Shown here: positions 16,144-23,746 of the stretch, in pieces
How the letters are laid out: each line of letters begins with the position of its first letter
How positions within the stretch are numbered: the stretch's first letter is position 1
Origin: Anaerolineae bacterium
GTDB taxonomy: Bacteria; Chloroflexota; Anaerolineae; Aggregatilineales; Phototrophicaceae
NCBI GenBank assembly: GCA_025454525.1
Contig: JALOOG010000029.1
Span: 1 to 37,448, forward strand
DNA length: 37,448 nucleotides
Direction: 5' to 3'
Program-made: the position numbers and the translations under genes
Notes under the pieces: model-generated
Database searches by the model: none
What the model was told of the DNA's origin: nothing
The model's input: the letters and a program-made list of their open reading frames with translations, nothing else

Positions 16144-16180
16144 GAAAAACTTTTCCCGTTGAAAAGTCAACGGGAAAAGT
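16144..16180 (-). terminator. intercistronic hairpin/attenuator after the binding-protein gene
   Basis: A perfect 14-bp stem (16149-16162 with 16167-16180, loop AAAG) is followed on the minus strand by TTTTTC. It lies between the binding-protein stop (16213) and dppB (16116). It should terminate most transcripts and protect the 3' end of the binding-protein mRNA, giving more binding protein than permease. Confidence 0.85.
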
Positions 16181-16212
16181 AAAAACAAGCGAGATCAAGC
16201 GTTACGAGAAGC

Positions 16213-17964
16213 TCACGGAACGGGGATCACCCAAGAGTCTTCGTTCCAAAGGGTCGGGGAGGCGGCGTTTGGCATCGGACTCCAACCTTGGATGTAAGGT
16301 TGACCGACGGTCAAAGTCTTAGAACCACCGATCCAGATCCACGGGCTTTCATCGTGGAGGATTTGTTGGACTTCACCGTACAACGCCGCACGTTCTTCCA
16401 GATCGCAACCGGGTAACGCACGCGCTTCATCCAACAATTCGGTTACGCGCTCATTGCTATAGGACACCGCGTTGAAACCAATGCCAGGGACATCGTTTTC
16501 AGGCGCAAACGTCACGGTAATACCATCCGGATCAGCCGGGAAGCCGAAGCCCCAGAAGATCATGACCGCATCGAACGTTTGGCCGGTGAAGGTTTCCACC
16601 AACACGTTGAAGTCAATCGCTTGGAAGTTAACATTGAAGCCGACCTGACCCCATTGATCTTGCAGGATCGTGCCGAGAGCTTCTTGTGAGGTGTTGCCAG
16701 CATTGGTCAACAATTCAAATTCAAGCAACGTTCCGGCTTCGGCGGTTTCACAGCCATTGCATTCACGCACGCCATCACCGTCGCTATCCGTCCAGCCAGC
16801 TTCTTCTAACAATTCAGCGGCACGTTCGGGATCAAATGGATAGGGTTGGATGTCGTTGTTGTGCGCCCAAGAGTCCGGACGTGAGTGGGTCGCCCCTTGA
16901 ATACCGAAACCGAAGAACGCGCCTTCGTTCAATTCTTCAAAGTTCATGGCGTAGTTCAACGCTTGACGGACGCGGACATCACCGAGGATCGGGTGAATAC
17001 CTTGTTCGATCAGGTTGCCTTCTTCATCCAAGCCCGGTTGCGGGTTGCTGGGATCAGCAAGATTCAGACCGACGAAACGATAGTTCGCACGTTCGCTCTC
17101 GAAGCCAACGTATTGTCCACCGTTCACCAGATCTAACAATTCTTGTTGGCGATTTTGCGGAACGCCCATGGTGGTCAATTGACCATTGAGGAATTGTTCC
17201 ACTTGGATCGTTTGATCAGCCACGTTCTTGAAGATCCAGCCTTGCGGCACGATGTAACCTGCTTCAGCATCGGGATAGTTTTGGTCAGGAACAAGCGTGA
17301 CCTGTTCACCGGGGCGGTAGTTCAAGAAGCGCCATACACCCGATGTTACCGGAGCGGTCAAGTTGAAGTCTGATTCGTTCATATCAGCGTTATTCGGGAA
17401 TGCTTCACGCCAAACATGAGCGGGGACAACCGGAATCGTTGCGGCGCTATCAAGCGCGTTACAATCGGGGTTGACGAAGGTGATCACCACGGTTTGAGCA
17501 TCTGGTGCTTCTACGCTGGAGATGAGATCGCGCAAGGTGATCAAGTTGCTGTTGACGGTCACGTTTTCATCAACGATCACTTCCCACGAGTAGAGAACAT
17601 CGGCTGAAGTCACCGGAGTACCATCGCTCCACACCCAGTCATCACGCAAGGTGAAGGTGTAGACCAAGCCATCATCCGAGATGCTCCAGTCAGAGACGAG
17701 ACCGCCTGCCGCGCCGGGAGCGTAATAGCCTACTTCATTGTCCAAGCCGAGTAAAGCGGGATACAAGCGCGCCCACACGGTGCTGGAGGTACCATCGGTC
17801 GAAAGGAAGGGGTTCAAGGTCGAAATATCCGCGCCGAAGTTGGGCAGAATGATCGGGCCACCTTCACCAGCACCGGGCATTTCTTGGGCAAAAATAGGGA
17901 GTGACAAGATTGCCACAAGGGCCGCCACTACCCCAACCAAGAGAATCTTGGTCAGTTTGTTCAT
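16213..17964 (-). CDS. family-5 (peptide/nickel-type) substrate-binding protein
   Basis: An extracytoplasmic solute-binding protein for the DppB-DppC permease. Residues 1-27 are a signal peptide (MNKLTKILLVGVVAALVAIL...IFAQ) with no lipobox Cys. Family 5 features follow: ISTLNPFLSTDGTS, VYTFTLRDDWVWSDGTPVTS, ADVLYSWE, VRQALNYAM and YNLTAP/VTSGVW-type core blocks. At about 390-405 there is TDSDGDGVRECNGCET, a calcium-loop-like insertion with two cysteines, a feature also echoed in DppB. ATG 17964 is chosen because AGAGGAGAG lies 7 nt upstream. Length is 583 residues. The ligand (peptide, sugar oligomer or other) cannot be told. First gene of the operon. Confidence 0.92.
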   Translation of the reverse strand: MNKLTKILLVGVVAALVAILSLPIFAQEMPGAGEGGPIILPNFGADISTLNPFLSTDGTSSTVWARLYPALLGLDNEVGYYAPGAAGGLVSDWSISDDGLVYTFTLRDDWVWSDGTPVTSADVLYSWEVIVDENVTVNSNLITLRDLISSVEAPDAQTVVITFVNPDCNALDSAATIPVVPAHVWREAFPNNADMNESDFNLTAPVTSGVWRFLNYRPGEQVTLVPDQNYPDAEAGYIVPQGWIFKNVADQTIQVEQFLNGQLTTMGVPQNRQQELLDLVNGGQYVGFESERANYRFVGLNLADPSNPQPGLDEEGNLIEQGIHPILGDVRVRQALNYAMNFEELNEGAFFGFGIQGATHSRPDSWAHNNDIQPYPFDPERAAELLEEAGWTDSDGDGVRECNGCETAEAGTLLEFELLTNAGNTSQEALGTILQDQWGQVGFNVNFQAIDFNVLVETFTGQTFDAVMIFWGFGFPADPDGITVTFAPENDVPGIGFNAVSYSNERVTELLDEARALPGCDLEERAALYGEVQQILHDESPWIWIGGSKTLTVGQPYIQGWSPMPNAASPTLWNEDSWVIPVP

Positions 17965-18014
17965 GAGAATCTCTCCTCTTAACAAGAATACAACAAAAAT
18001 TTAAACTGTAGCAT

Positions 18015-18082
18015 CACAGTTGGATCACTGTGTTATCTACCACAAGCCAAGCATTATAACGCAAATCTGGGTTTGTGCGACA
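18015..18082 (-). promoter_or_regulatory. promoter and operator-like palindrome of the importer operon
   Basis: On the minus strand TATAAT (18053-18058) lies 18 bp from TGTCGC (18077-18082), a good -10 with a poor -35. The predicted start is near 18046. Just downstream, CACAGT-TGGATC-ACTGTG (18015-18032) is a perfect 6-6-6 palindrome at about +14 to +31, placed where a repressor would block elongation or initiation. Confidence 0.5.
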
Positions 18083-18158
18083 TTTTTGTACATTTTACGC
18101 AAATGGTTTTGAGCAAGATTTTCGCTGTTTGGGCAAAAGCGTCTTGTATAAAAATGTC
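18079..18158. repeat. distant 14-bp inverted repeat between importer and SET genes
   Basis: GACATTTTTGTACA (18079-18092) is complementary to TGTATAAAAATGTC (18145-18158) except at one base, with 52 bp between. It lies in the 308-bp divergent region 17965-18272; the left arm overlaps the weak -35 of the importer promoter. Apart from the importer promoter, this repeat and a good RBS for the SET gene I see nothing else in that region. Confidence 0.5.
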
Positions 18159-18272
18159 ACAACTCCTAAACTCATAGCTTGTCTGCAATTGCTATAGCGC
18201 TTTGCTTAGAGAGTCGCAGAAATCTTCAAAGTGTTTCACACATTTTTAAATTTCATAAAGTGAGGTTTACAC

Positions 18273-18776
18273 ATGCTGCATCCTAACATCATTGCAGTCG
18301 AAAATCAGGTGATTCATGGCAGGGGGTTAACCGCGACCGCCCTCATCCGTGAAGGTGAAGTCGTTAGCCGTTTGGATCCAGGTTTACCGACGATCGCAAT
18401 TGCAGAAATTTTAACGTGGTCGCAAGAAAAACAAGCCGATCTCCTACGTTATGGGTATCAATGTGATGATCAAACGATTGTGATCGAAAAAGAACCCGAA
18501 CGATACATGAATCACTCTTGTGATCCCAACACTTGGTGGTTAGATAACGACACGATGATCGCCCGTCGGGACATCCTCCCCAACGAGGAAATCACTTATG
18601 ATTATGCTTCTACAGAGATCACGATCCCCTATGTGATGATCTGTGGCTGTGGCAGTGTCTTATGTCGGCATCGTATCACCAATCTAGATTACTTAAATCT
18701 TGATTGGCAAAAACGCTTCGGCAATTACCTTCCTGAACACGTTCGTAACGCGATTTTAGCGTCTAAACAACGCTGA
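18273..18776 (+). CDS. SET-domain protein (putative protein lysine methyltransferase)
   Basis: SET domains transfer methyl from SAM to lysine side chains. In this 167-residue protein almost the whole length is SET: an N-terminal GRGLTATALIREGEVVSRL (typical 'G.G.FA...I..GE.V'), the pseudoknot motif RYMNHSCDPN (about residues 76-85), ARRDILPNEEITYDYAS with the catalytic-region YDY (about 109-111), and a post-SET-like CGCGSVLCRHRI (about 124-135) whose three cysteines could bind zinc with the NHSC Cys. AAGTGAGG lies about 7-14 nt upstream of the ATG. It stands alone, divergent from the importer. Substrate is unknown; ribosomal proteins or nucleoid proteins are possible. Confidence 0.9.
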   Translation: MLHPNIIAVENQVIHGRGLTATALIREGEVVSRLDPGLPTIAIAEILTWSQEKQADLLRYGYQCDDQTIVIEKEPERYMNHSCDPNTWWLDNDTMIARRDILPNEEITYDYASTEITIPYVMICGCGSVLCRHRITNLDYLNLDWQKRFGNYLPEHVRNAILASKQR

Positions 18777-18786
18777 CTGTAAGTAG

Positions 18787-18814
18787 AGGGATCGGTTAGT
18801 TAAGGACGATCCCT
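18787..18814. terminator. hairpin between convergent SET gene and treY
   Basis: AGGGATCG (18787-18794) pairs with CGATCCCT (18807-18814) around a 12-nt loop. Only TTTACC follows on the plus strand, so termination strength is moderate at best. Confidence 0.5.
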
Positions 18815-18824
18815 TTACCTCAAT

Positions 18825-21752
18825 TTACACACGTTCTAACAAGGCGATCGGAAAATCGTGTAACGCCTCATGTACCCATAATTGCGAAGAGGCCTGAATC
18901 GTTTTACCAGTGAATAGATTGCGATACGTCTGTCCCGCCTCTACCGTAAGCGAGGTATCTTGCCAGACCTCCGCGCCGATCGGGACACGGTTCACACCAT
19001 TGGTTAACGTCCAGATCAATACGGGGGCGATCACGATGATACTTTGATCCTCAAAGCAGCGTTCAAACGCGCAGACGTGTTTCGCCTTTGCCCCTTGCGC
19101 GATCAACGGCCGATAATCCCCCTCATTAAACAAGGCCACTTGTGCGCGTCGAAAGTTAAGGATCATTTGTACCGACCACAACTTGATCGCACCTGTATGA
19201 CTTTCTCGCAAGAGCTTTTGAAGCAAACCAATTCGATCTTGATCGCCTTGTGCTTGTAACTCGTTTAACAAGGTGATCCGCTGTTCATAATCGACCGGCC
19301 GCCGATTATCGGGATCGACAAGGCTAAAATCCCATAATTCCGTCCCCTGATAGGTATCAGGCATCCCCGGCGCAGTCAACTTTAACAGCGTTTGTGACAA
19401 TGAATTGAACTGCCCATAAAATGCGATCGGTTGGGTGAATTGTGCGAGATCCGCGATAAATGCGGTGTTTTTCAGCACATGCACCACAAAGTTTTGTACT
19501 GATTCCGCGTAAATCGTGTTCGGGTTCACCCAACTGGTATGTACTTTGGCTTCATTCAGCGCTTTGTCCATGTAATTACAGATGCGATCGATATAGGTTT
19601 CATCAATCTGTCCGTCAAAGGGCATTGTCCCTACCAAGGCCTGATAGATCAGATATTCATCATTACGATCGGGTGCATCTTCTGTTCGGGCATAAGCGTT
19701 TTGTTCCCGCCAACGCCAGATCGCCGCCTCCCATTGAGCGGGAATTTCCGATAACAGGTTTAAACGCGCCCGTAGATCTTCGCTGCGCTTAGTATCGTGG
19801 GTGGTCAACGCCAACATGGTGTGTTTCCACCGGGCTTGATGCCACTGATTATGCTTGTGAAAATCATCGATCCCGATTCCGAATTGTTCCGGATTACCGC
19901 CGACCTCATTCAACGAGACCAAGCGGTTATAGATGTAAAAAGTGGTATCCTCAACGCTTTTAGCCATGACAGGCCCGGTAATCTGTTGAAAGCGCATCGC
20001 AAATTCGATCAAACTCGCACGTTCGGTTTCGGGAAATTCATAGATATTTTGCATCAACAGCGTATCGCGCACAAAATCAAGATTCGCATGTGGTAAACGC
20101 GGATTACGTTCTTTTGCCTCCGCCACTGCTAAATCAAGATAATAACGATCCCGCTCCGAAACCATACCCGGCCCAGTGATATAGGTGCGATAGATCGTCA
20201 TACACGCGGCGATCTCACGCAAGGCGGATGTTAAACCAGATCGGGTAAACCCACTAAATCGCCGATTCCGCGCCGCGATCCGTGCCAGCTGTCGGCCGCG
20301 GGCATTCAGTTCACTCGCTAACGAATGGGTGAGGATCAAAACCTTCATCTGATAGATCAATTCGCGAAAGTCGATCTTGCGCCCGATAAATTGGCTGTAT
20401 AACTGTTCAAATTGATGAACCTGATCGCGTTCGACAAAGATCCCGTTGACCGCAACCATAAAATCGTATCCGGTCGTGCCGTATACCGCCCAATCTTCTG
20501 GCAAGGGTTCAACTTCAGAGAGGATCTTCTCCCCCAACACATACAACGGCCATAAGCCACGCATCACCCCGCCCTGTTGCAAACGTGTCACCAACGTTCC
20601 AGCGGCGATCTCCGCGATATTCGGATTATCGGCCAGTTGTTGCGTTTGAGCCGTGATATAACCCGCTTGCAATTTCATAAAATAACCCGGGGGATCCCAC
20701 AATCCATCCGGATGATCGATTCGCACACCTGTAACTTTGCCCTCGCGCAACCATTGAAATAACAAACGATGCGCTTCCTCAAAGACGTTTGGCGCTTCAA
20801 TCCGTACCGCGGCCAGATCATTAATGTCAAAAAAACGCCGATAGTTGATCTCATCAGTGGCCACGCGCCAAAACGCTAGACGATACGGTTGACCTCGAAT
20901 GACCGCATCCAGCCGATCAAATTGATCCGACTCCCCCTCATTAAAACTTTGTAGCGCATGATCAAGGGCTTGACGAAATTCTACCGACTCGCCATGTAAT
21001 CGGGCGATCCGCCGATAGATCACGTTGGACTCGCGCCGTCGGATCGCGTGTTGATCCACTGCGTCATGTTCTGGGAGCGCCTGTAACGCATAGCGAATAC
21101 TCGCTAATTCTAAGGCCGCTTCGGTTTCATCAGGAAGCGCCTCATTTGCTAACGCCAACAACACTTGACACGCATTCAACGTAACTGGAAAACGCGCATT
21201 CCAGTAATACAACCAAAAGCGCTCTTGTTCATAGGTCAGCCGAAACTCTCCGGCCTCTAGTACCCGTCCATAGTGATCACCCAGTACGGGTAACAACAAT
21301 TTTTCTTGGACCCGATCCGCGAGATACCAATCGATGTCAAAAAATTCAGCATATGGTGAACTCATACCATGTTCCAACACATCCATCCACCACGGATTTT
21401 CGGTGCTGGCCCCCATATGATTCGGCACAAAATCCAACAATAAGCCCATGTCATGCGCTTTTAACGCGCTAATCAGCGCTTCAAAATCGTCTGTTGTGCC
21501 TAATTCTGGGTTGAGTTGCTGATAATCGACAATATCATACCCATGCGTACTACCGGAGCGCGGTTTAAACAGCGGTGACGCATAAACATCGCTGATCCCC
21601 AACGCATGAAGGTATGGGACTAAGCGCAACGCATCTTTCAACGTAAATTTGGCATGAAATTGAAAGCGATAGGTTGCCGTCGGAATCCGTCGCCCGGTGA
21701 GCAGGTCTTGGATGATCGTCTCAACATCAAGATTACTATTGGGAAAAGTCAT
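18825..21752 (-). CDS. treY: maltooligosyl trehalose synthase (GH13_26)
   Basis: It isomerises the reducing-end alpha-1,4 link of a maltodextrin to alpha,alpha-1,1, making maltooligosyl trehalose. TreY features: IPTATYRFQFHAKFTLKDA, the YASPLFKPRSGSTHGYDIVD barrel start, LLLDFVPNHMG, the nucleophile region VRIDHPDGLWDP (about residue 345), GEKILSEVEPLPEDW with the acid Glu (about 410), TTHDTKRSEDLRARL (about 651), and APGMPDTYQGTELWDF. I use ATG 21752 (GGAGGGG 7 nt upstream), giving 975 residues, at the long end of the family. It overlaps the treZ 3' end by 17 nt, so the two are translationally coupled. Cytoplasmic. Confidence 0.95.
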   Translation of the reverse strand: MTFPNSNLDVETIIQDLLTGRRIPTATYRFQFHAKFTLKDALRLVPYLHALGISDVYASPLFKPRSGSTHGYDIVDYQQLNPELGTTDDFEALISALKAHDMGLLLDFVPNHMGASTENPWWMDVLEHGMSSPYAEFFDIDWYLADRVQEKLLLPVLGDHYGRVLEAGEFRLTYEQERFWLYYWNARFPVTLNACQVLLALANEALPDETEAALELASIRYALQALPEHDAVDQHAIRRRESNVIYRRIARLHGESVEFRQALDHALQSFNEGESDQFDRLDAVIRGQPYRLAFWRVATDEINYRRFFDINDLAAVRIEAPNVFEEAHRLLFQWLREGKVTGVRIDHPDGLWDPPGYFMKLQAGYITAQTQQLADNPNIAEIAAGTLVTRLQQGGVMRGLWPLYVLGEKILSEVEPLPEDWAVYGTTGYDFMVAVNGIFVERDQVHQFEQLYSQFIGRKIDFRELIYQMKVLILTHSLASELNARGRQLARIAARNRRFSGFTRSGLTSALREIAACMTIYRTYITGPGMVSERDRYYLDLAVAEAKERNPRLPHANLDFVRDTLLMQNIYEFPETERASLIEFAMRFQQITGPVMAKSVEDTTFYIYNRLVSLNEVGGNPEQFGIGIDDFHKHNQWHQARWKHTMLALTTHDTKRSEDLRARLNLLSEIPAQWEAAIWRWREQNAYARTEDAPDRNDEYLIYQALVGTMPFDGQIDETYIDRICNYMDKALNEAKVHTSWVNPNTIYAESVQNFVVHVLKNTAFIADLAQFTQPIAFYGQFNSLSQTLLKLTAPGMPDTYQGTELWDFSLVDPDNRRPVDYEQRITLLNELQAQGDQDRIGLLQKLLRESHTGAIKLWSVQMILNFRRAQVALFNEGDYRPLIAQGAKAKHVCAFERCFEDQSIIVIAPVLIWTLTNGVNRVPIGAEVWQDTSLTVEAGQTYRNLFTGKTIQASSQLWVHEALHDFPIALLERV

Positions 21753-23589
21753 CGATCCGCCCCTCCCCTTTGATATACACAGCAAACGCTTTAGGCGGGA
21801 TATGAATACGATCGGTTGGGAGTTGATCCGCGATCCCGCTCTCTACAGGTTGCCACTGTTCGGAGTCAAATTGCTTGCGCCATGATCCGTGCGTGATCGG
21901 ACAAACAATCTCCGCTGGTTTTTCCAAGTGTAAGTTATAGATGATCAACGCCTCGTCCGCTCCGTTGCGCCGATGCACGATCAACACCCGTTCCTGTTCA
22001 TATCCCCACACGTCCAGATCGTTTTTATCGGGATTCTGTAAAGCGGGATGACTTTTCCGCAAAGCCAAGAGTGTCTGATAAAACGCCTCATGATCGCGAT
22101 GTGGAGCGTTTTGTCGCAAGTCGTGATTTAATTTAGAGTGGAGAAAGGTCTGTTCTGATTGTGGATCGGGGGTTTCGCCTTGCCATTGGAATGAGGCAAA
22201 TTCGGCCGCCCGACCTTTTCGCACTGCTTCGATCAGATCCGGATCATCAAAACTGACAAAATACAAAAACGGCGCGGTTTCGCCATATTCTTCACCCATG
22301 AAGATCATCGGGGTATACGGGGATAACAGGATCACACCGGCCGCGACCCGCGCCGCCGCAAAATCTACCAAGTGCGTGATCCGATCGCCATTCATGCGAT
22401 TGCCGACTTGATCATGATTTTGTAATGACACCACAAAGCGATGTCCTAAAACCGAACGCGAGGATGTGCCGTGTTTACGTTGATGAAACGGTGAATATTC
22501 CCCCGAATAGACAAACCCATCGCGGATCGCCTTGATCAACTGCTCAAAGGTGGAATAGCGCGGTGAACCATAATCCAGATAATAACCCAACGTCTCCCCT
22601 GTCAATAGGACATGGAGACAATGATGCAGATCATCAAACCATTGCCCATCGATCCCGATTCCGCCCGCTTCTTGAGAGCGTAACAAGCGGACATCGCTTC
22701 GATCATTTTCCGCGATCAAATACACCCGCCGATTGTGTTGATCGGCCCATTGGTGGACGGTGGCTGCCAATTCTTCTAAAATCGTGCGCGCCGAAAAATC
22801 AAATAACGCATGGGTCGCATCCAAACGCAACGCATCAATGCGATACACCGCGAACCAATAGATCGCATTTTCGATAAAATAGCGTCGGACTTCATCGCTA
22901 TGTGCGCCGTCAAAGTTGAGGCTTGTCCCCCAAGGTGATTTATATCGTTCGGTGAAATACGGCCCATATTGCGAGAGGTAATTTCCCTCCGCGCCCAAGT
23001 GGTTATAGACCACATCCAAGATCACCGCTAAACCGCGCTGATGACACGCATTCACCAACGCCTTTAACCCATTCGGGCCGCCGTAACTGTTTTGTACCGC
23101 ATACGGCAATACCCCGTCATAGCCCCAATTACGTTCACCGGGAAATTGCGCCACAGGCATGATCTCGATTGCGGTGATCCCCAACGCTTTCAGGCGATCT
23201 AAGTTTGGGATCACCGCTTCAAACGTACCTTCGGGTGTGAACGTCCCGATATGAAGTTCATAGATCACATAATCGCGTAAGGGCAAGTTATACCACGTTA
23301 CGTTGTCCCAATTAAACCCTGAATCGACCACCACTGACCAACCATGCACCGTATCCGCTTGGGAATGTGAGGCGGGATCGGGCAAGGGTTGCCCATTGTT
23401 GATCTGATACTGATAACGATCACCGACCTTAGCGGACGGCACTATTAAGCGATAGTACCCTTGATCGTCGGGGTGCATCGGTAAGGTTTGACCCTCTAGA
23501 CATAACACTAAACGTTCGGCATTTGGGGCCCATACCGTAAACTGTACCCCACCCTCTGCTAATGGGATCGCCCCTAAAACATCTCTCAT
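21736..23589 (-). CDS. treZ: malto-oligosyltrehalose trehalohydrolase (GH13_10)
   Basis: It releases trehalose from maltooligosyl trehalose made by TreY. An N-terminal CBM48-like beta domain (about 1-95, GVQFTVWAPNAERLVLCLEG) precedes the GH13 barrel: YVIYELHIGTFTPEGTFEA, VILDVVYNHLG, the nucleophile DALRLDATHA (about 258), the acid in LIAENDRSD (about 290) and SLQNHDQVGNR (about 391). All three carboxylates are present. The Shine-Dalgarno GGAGG directly abuts the first ATG (23595) but is ideally spaced from the second (23589), which I use; 617 residues. It is the first gene of treZ-treY and is divergent from glgX across a region with repeated operator-like motifs. Confidence 0.95.
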   Translation of the reverse strand: MRDVLGAIPLAEGGVQFTVWAPNAERLVLCLEGQTLPMHPDDQGYYRLIVPSAKVGDRYQYQINNGQPLPDPASHSQADTVHGWSVVVDSGFNWDNVTWYNLPLRDYVIYELHIGTFTPEGTFEAVIPNLDRLKALGITAIEIMPVAQFPGERNWGYDGVLPYAVQNSYGGPNGLKALVNACHQRGLAVILDVVYNHLGAEGNYLSQYGPYFTERYKSPWGTSLNFDGAHSDEVRRYFIENAIYWFAVYRIDALRLDATHALFDFSARTILEELAATVHQWADQHNRRVYLIAENDRSDVRLLRSQEAGGIGIDGQWFDDLHHCLHVLLTGETLGYYLDYGSPRYSTFEQLIKAIRDGFVYSGEYSPFHQRKHGTSSRSVLGHRFVVSLQNHDQVGNRMNGDRITHLVDFAAARVAAGVILLSPYTPMIFMGEEYGETAPFLYFVSFDDPDLIEAVRKGRAAEFASFQWQGETPDPQSEQTFLHSKLNHDLRQNAPHRDHEAFYQTLLALRKSHPALQNPDKNDLDVWGYEQERVLIVHRRNGADEALIIYNLHLEKPAEIVCPITHGSWRKQFDSEQWQPVESGIADQLPTDRIHIPPKAFAVYIKGEGRIDDFSQ

Positions 23590-23746
23590 ACGCATCCTCC
23601 AATACCACTTACAAGTAATCTAACGGTCAATTTTACAAACTGGGTGCATATTTATTAAGAGTTAGATTAAAGAAGGCGTGTACTCACCCTTTGTTTACCT
23701 TTTTAATCTAACATGAAATATATTGCAGTCTTTGTAAAGAGGTATC
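23590..23746. promoter_or_regulatory. divergent treZ/glgX control region with three TAATCTAAC motifs
   Basis: GTTAGATTAAA (23661-23671) and TTTAATCTAAC (23702-23712) form a perfect 11-bp inverted pair 30 bp apart. A third copy, TAATCTAAC, is at 23616-23624. Candidate promoter elements are TTTACC...TATATT (19-bp spacer) toward glgX and TTAATA...TAAAAT (17 bp) toward treZ, both imperfect. The right-hand copy lies between the glgX hexamers, as a repressor site would. A single regulator probably controls both transcripts; its identity is unknown. Confidence 0.6.

Noticed and set aside
16686-17189. 167-codon plus-strand frame opposite the binding-protein gene
   Set aside because: Arg/Ser/His-rich shadow of a clearly coding minus-strand gene.
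14105-17964. Complete peptide importer including ATPases
   Set aside because: No DppD/DppF-like ATPase frame exists nearby; the ABC genes at 9014-12656 are exporter fusions and cannot serve this permease.
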